This document shows, piece by piece, positions 63,649 to 64,000 of a stretch of DNA of 64,000 bases (position 1 is its first letter; each line of letters begins with the position of its first letter). The stretch spans positions 58,967 through 122,966 of the forward strand of contig CAIJPN010000008.1 in NCBI GenBank assembly GCA_903822545.1, read 5' to 3'. Made by a program: the position numbers and the translations under genes. Below the pieces are notes generated by a model. It was not told the DNA's origin, made no database searches, and saw only the letters and a program-made list of their open reading frames with translations. The stretch is from an uncultured Anaerolineae bacterium (GTDB lineage Bacteria > Chloroflexota > Anaerolineae > Anaerolineales > Villigracilaceae).

Positions 63649-64000
63649 ATGAAAACAATTATTAATGCCGCTATGACCGTGGATGGGAAAATCGATACGT
63701 TTGAGCGCAAGGGCGCGGGGATTTCATCGGCGGAGGATAAGCGCCGGGTGTTGGAACTGCGCGCCAGTGTGGATGCGGTAATGGTGGGCGGTCATACGCT
63801 GTTACAGGAAAATCCCAAATTGACGGTGAAATTGCCAGGGTTGGCAGAGAAACGCCTCAGCGAGGGCAAAACGCCCAACCCGGCAAAAATTGGGATTGTG
63901 ACCAAGATTGGCACGGTAGGGACAGGGCGGAACGAAAACGTGGAGAGATCCGCCCTGCCCCTCCTGGATGCAAACGGTGATTTCATCACCGCCGGGCCAG
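63649..64000 (+). CDS. RibD C-terminal-like reductase (partial, cut by window end)
   Basis: The first 117 residues are visible. MKTIINAAMTVDGKI, then SSAEDKRRVLELRASVDAVMVGGHTLLQENPKLTV is the start of a RibD_C/dihydrofolate-reductase-like domain, as in 2,5-diamino-6-ribosylaminopyrimidinone 5'-phosphate reductase of riboflavin synthesis. After IGIVTKIG the frame runs through a palindrome (63918-63962) that adds about 14 residues not expected in the family. No clear Shine-Dalgarno. Upstream 63567-63648 holds a CCGGATAACTGG low-complexity repeat. Confidence 0.78.
   Translation, partial: MKTIINAAMTVDGKIDTFERKGAGISSAEDKRRVLELRASVDAVMVGGHTLLQENPKLTVKLPGLAEKRLSEGKTPNPAKIGIVTKIGTVGTGRNENVERSALPLLDANGDFITAGP
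63918..63962. repeat. palindrome inside the RibD-like gene
   Basis: AGGGACAGGGCGGA (63918-63931) and TCCGCCCTGCCCCT (63949-63962) pair with one mismatch. It lies in frame in the coding sequence. The core CAGGGCGGA also occurs in the terminator at 35374-35417. Confidence 0.65.

Overview
The window looks like a chromosomal segment of an uncultured Chloroflexota bacterium, most likely of the Anaerolineae. This is inferred from gene content and style: a fused NuoC-NuoD subunit, many lipoproteins and surface proteins with Thr/Pro-rich linkers, single-copy housekeeping genes mixed with accessory genes, and small GC-rich palindromes scattered between genes. No marker gene here proves the taxonomy. 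There is no phage, integrase, insertion sequence or CRISPR array.

Layout. 15-238: nested palindromic repeat. 239-6242 (-): M20 peptidase, PIG-L deacetylase, RicT, a GT-C-like membrane protein and an Mrp/NBP35 ATPase. 6352-9581 (-): complex I genes nuoI, nuoCD and nuoB behind iscX, facing a SufR-like Fe-S regulator (9722) across a 30-bp palindrome. 10321-14378: secreted and lipid-anchored proteins and an M35 metalloprotease. 14506-16801 (-): dCMP deaminase and glmS, the latter preceded by a probable glmS ribozyme. 17353-24060 (-): a lipoprotein and a Tad-type cluster (prepilin peptidase, two TadE-like proteins, two tandem TadG-like proteins and a fragment of a third). 24153-31250: murA, trxA/osmC, ftsY, prfB with its programmed frameshift, and typA. 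31331-34196 (-): small enzymes, one frameshifted membrane gene and an aminotransferase. 34475: a double universal stress protein.

35430-41854 (-) is the most unusual part. It is a tight four-gene operon: TIR domain plus P-loop ATPase, STAND-type ATPase with TPR repeats, radical SAM/SPASM enzyme, and a zinc-ribbon protein. The arrangement recalls FxsA-type RiPP/conflict systems, but no precursor peptide gene is visible.

42089-48104: histidine phosphatase, RNase H-like/TPR protein, an RsbW/STAS switch pair and the late histidine genes hisH-hisF-hisI-hisE with a transglutaminase-like protein. 48136-56190: HtrA protease, DnaJ-like chaperone, GNAT, an RHH regulator with two matching operators, a tyrosine phosphatase, etfA/etfB and an acyl-CoA dehydrogenase behind a TetR-type operator. 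56340-64000: tRNA-Leu, FtsB-like protein, lysA, a hybrid histidine kinase with GAF/PAS domains, an autoregulated Rrf2 gene with a DODA-type dioxygenase, a DUF1684 protein and the start of a RibD-like reductase.

Two themes recur. Many start codons lie 6-10 bases after a good -10 box, which suggests leaderless mRNAs. Palindromic elements sit between genes and, in hisH and the RibD-like gene, apparently in frame inside coding sequence.
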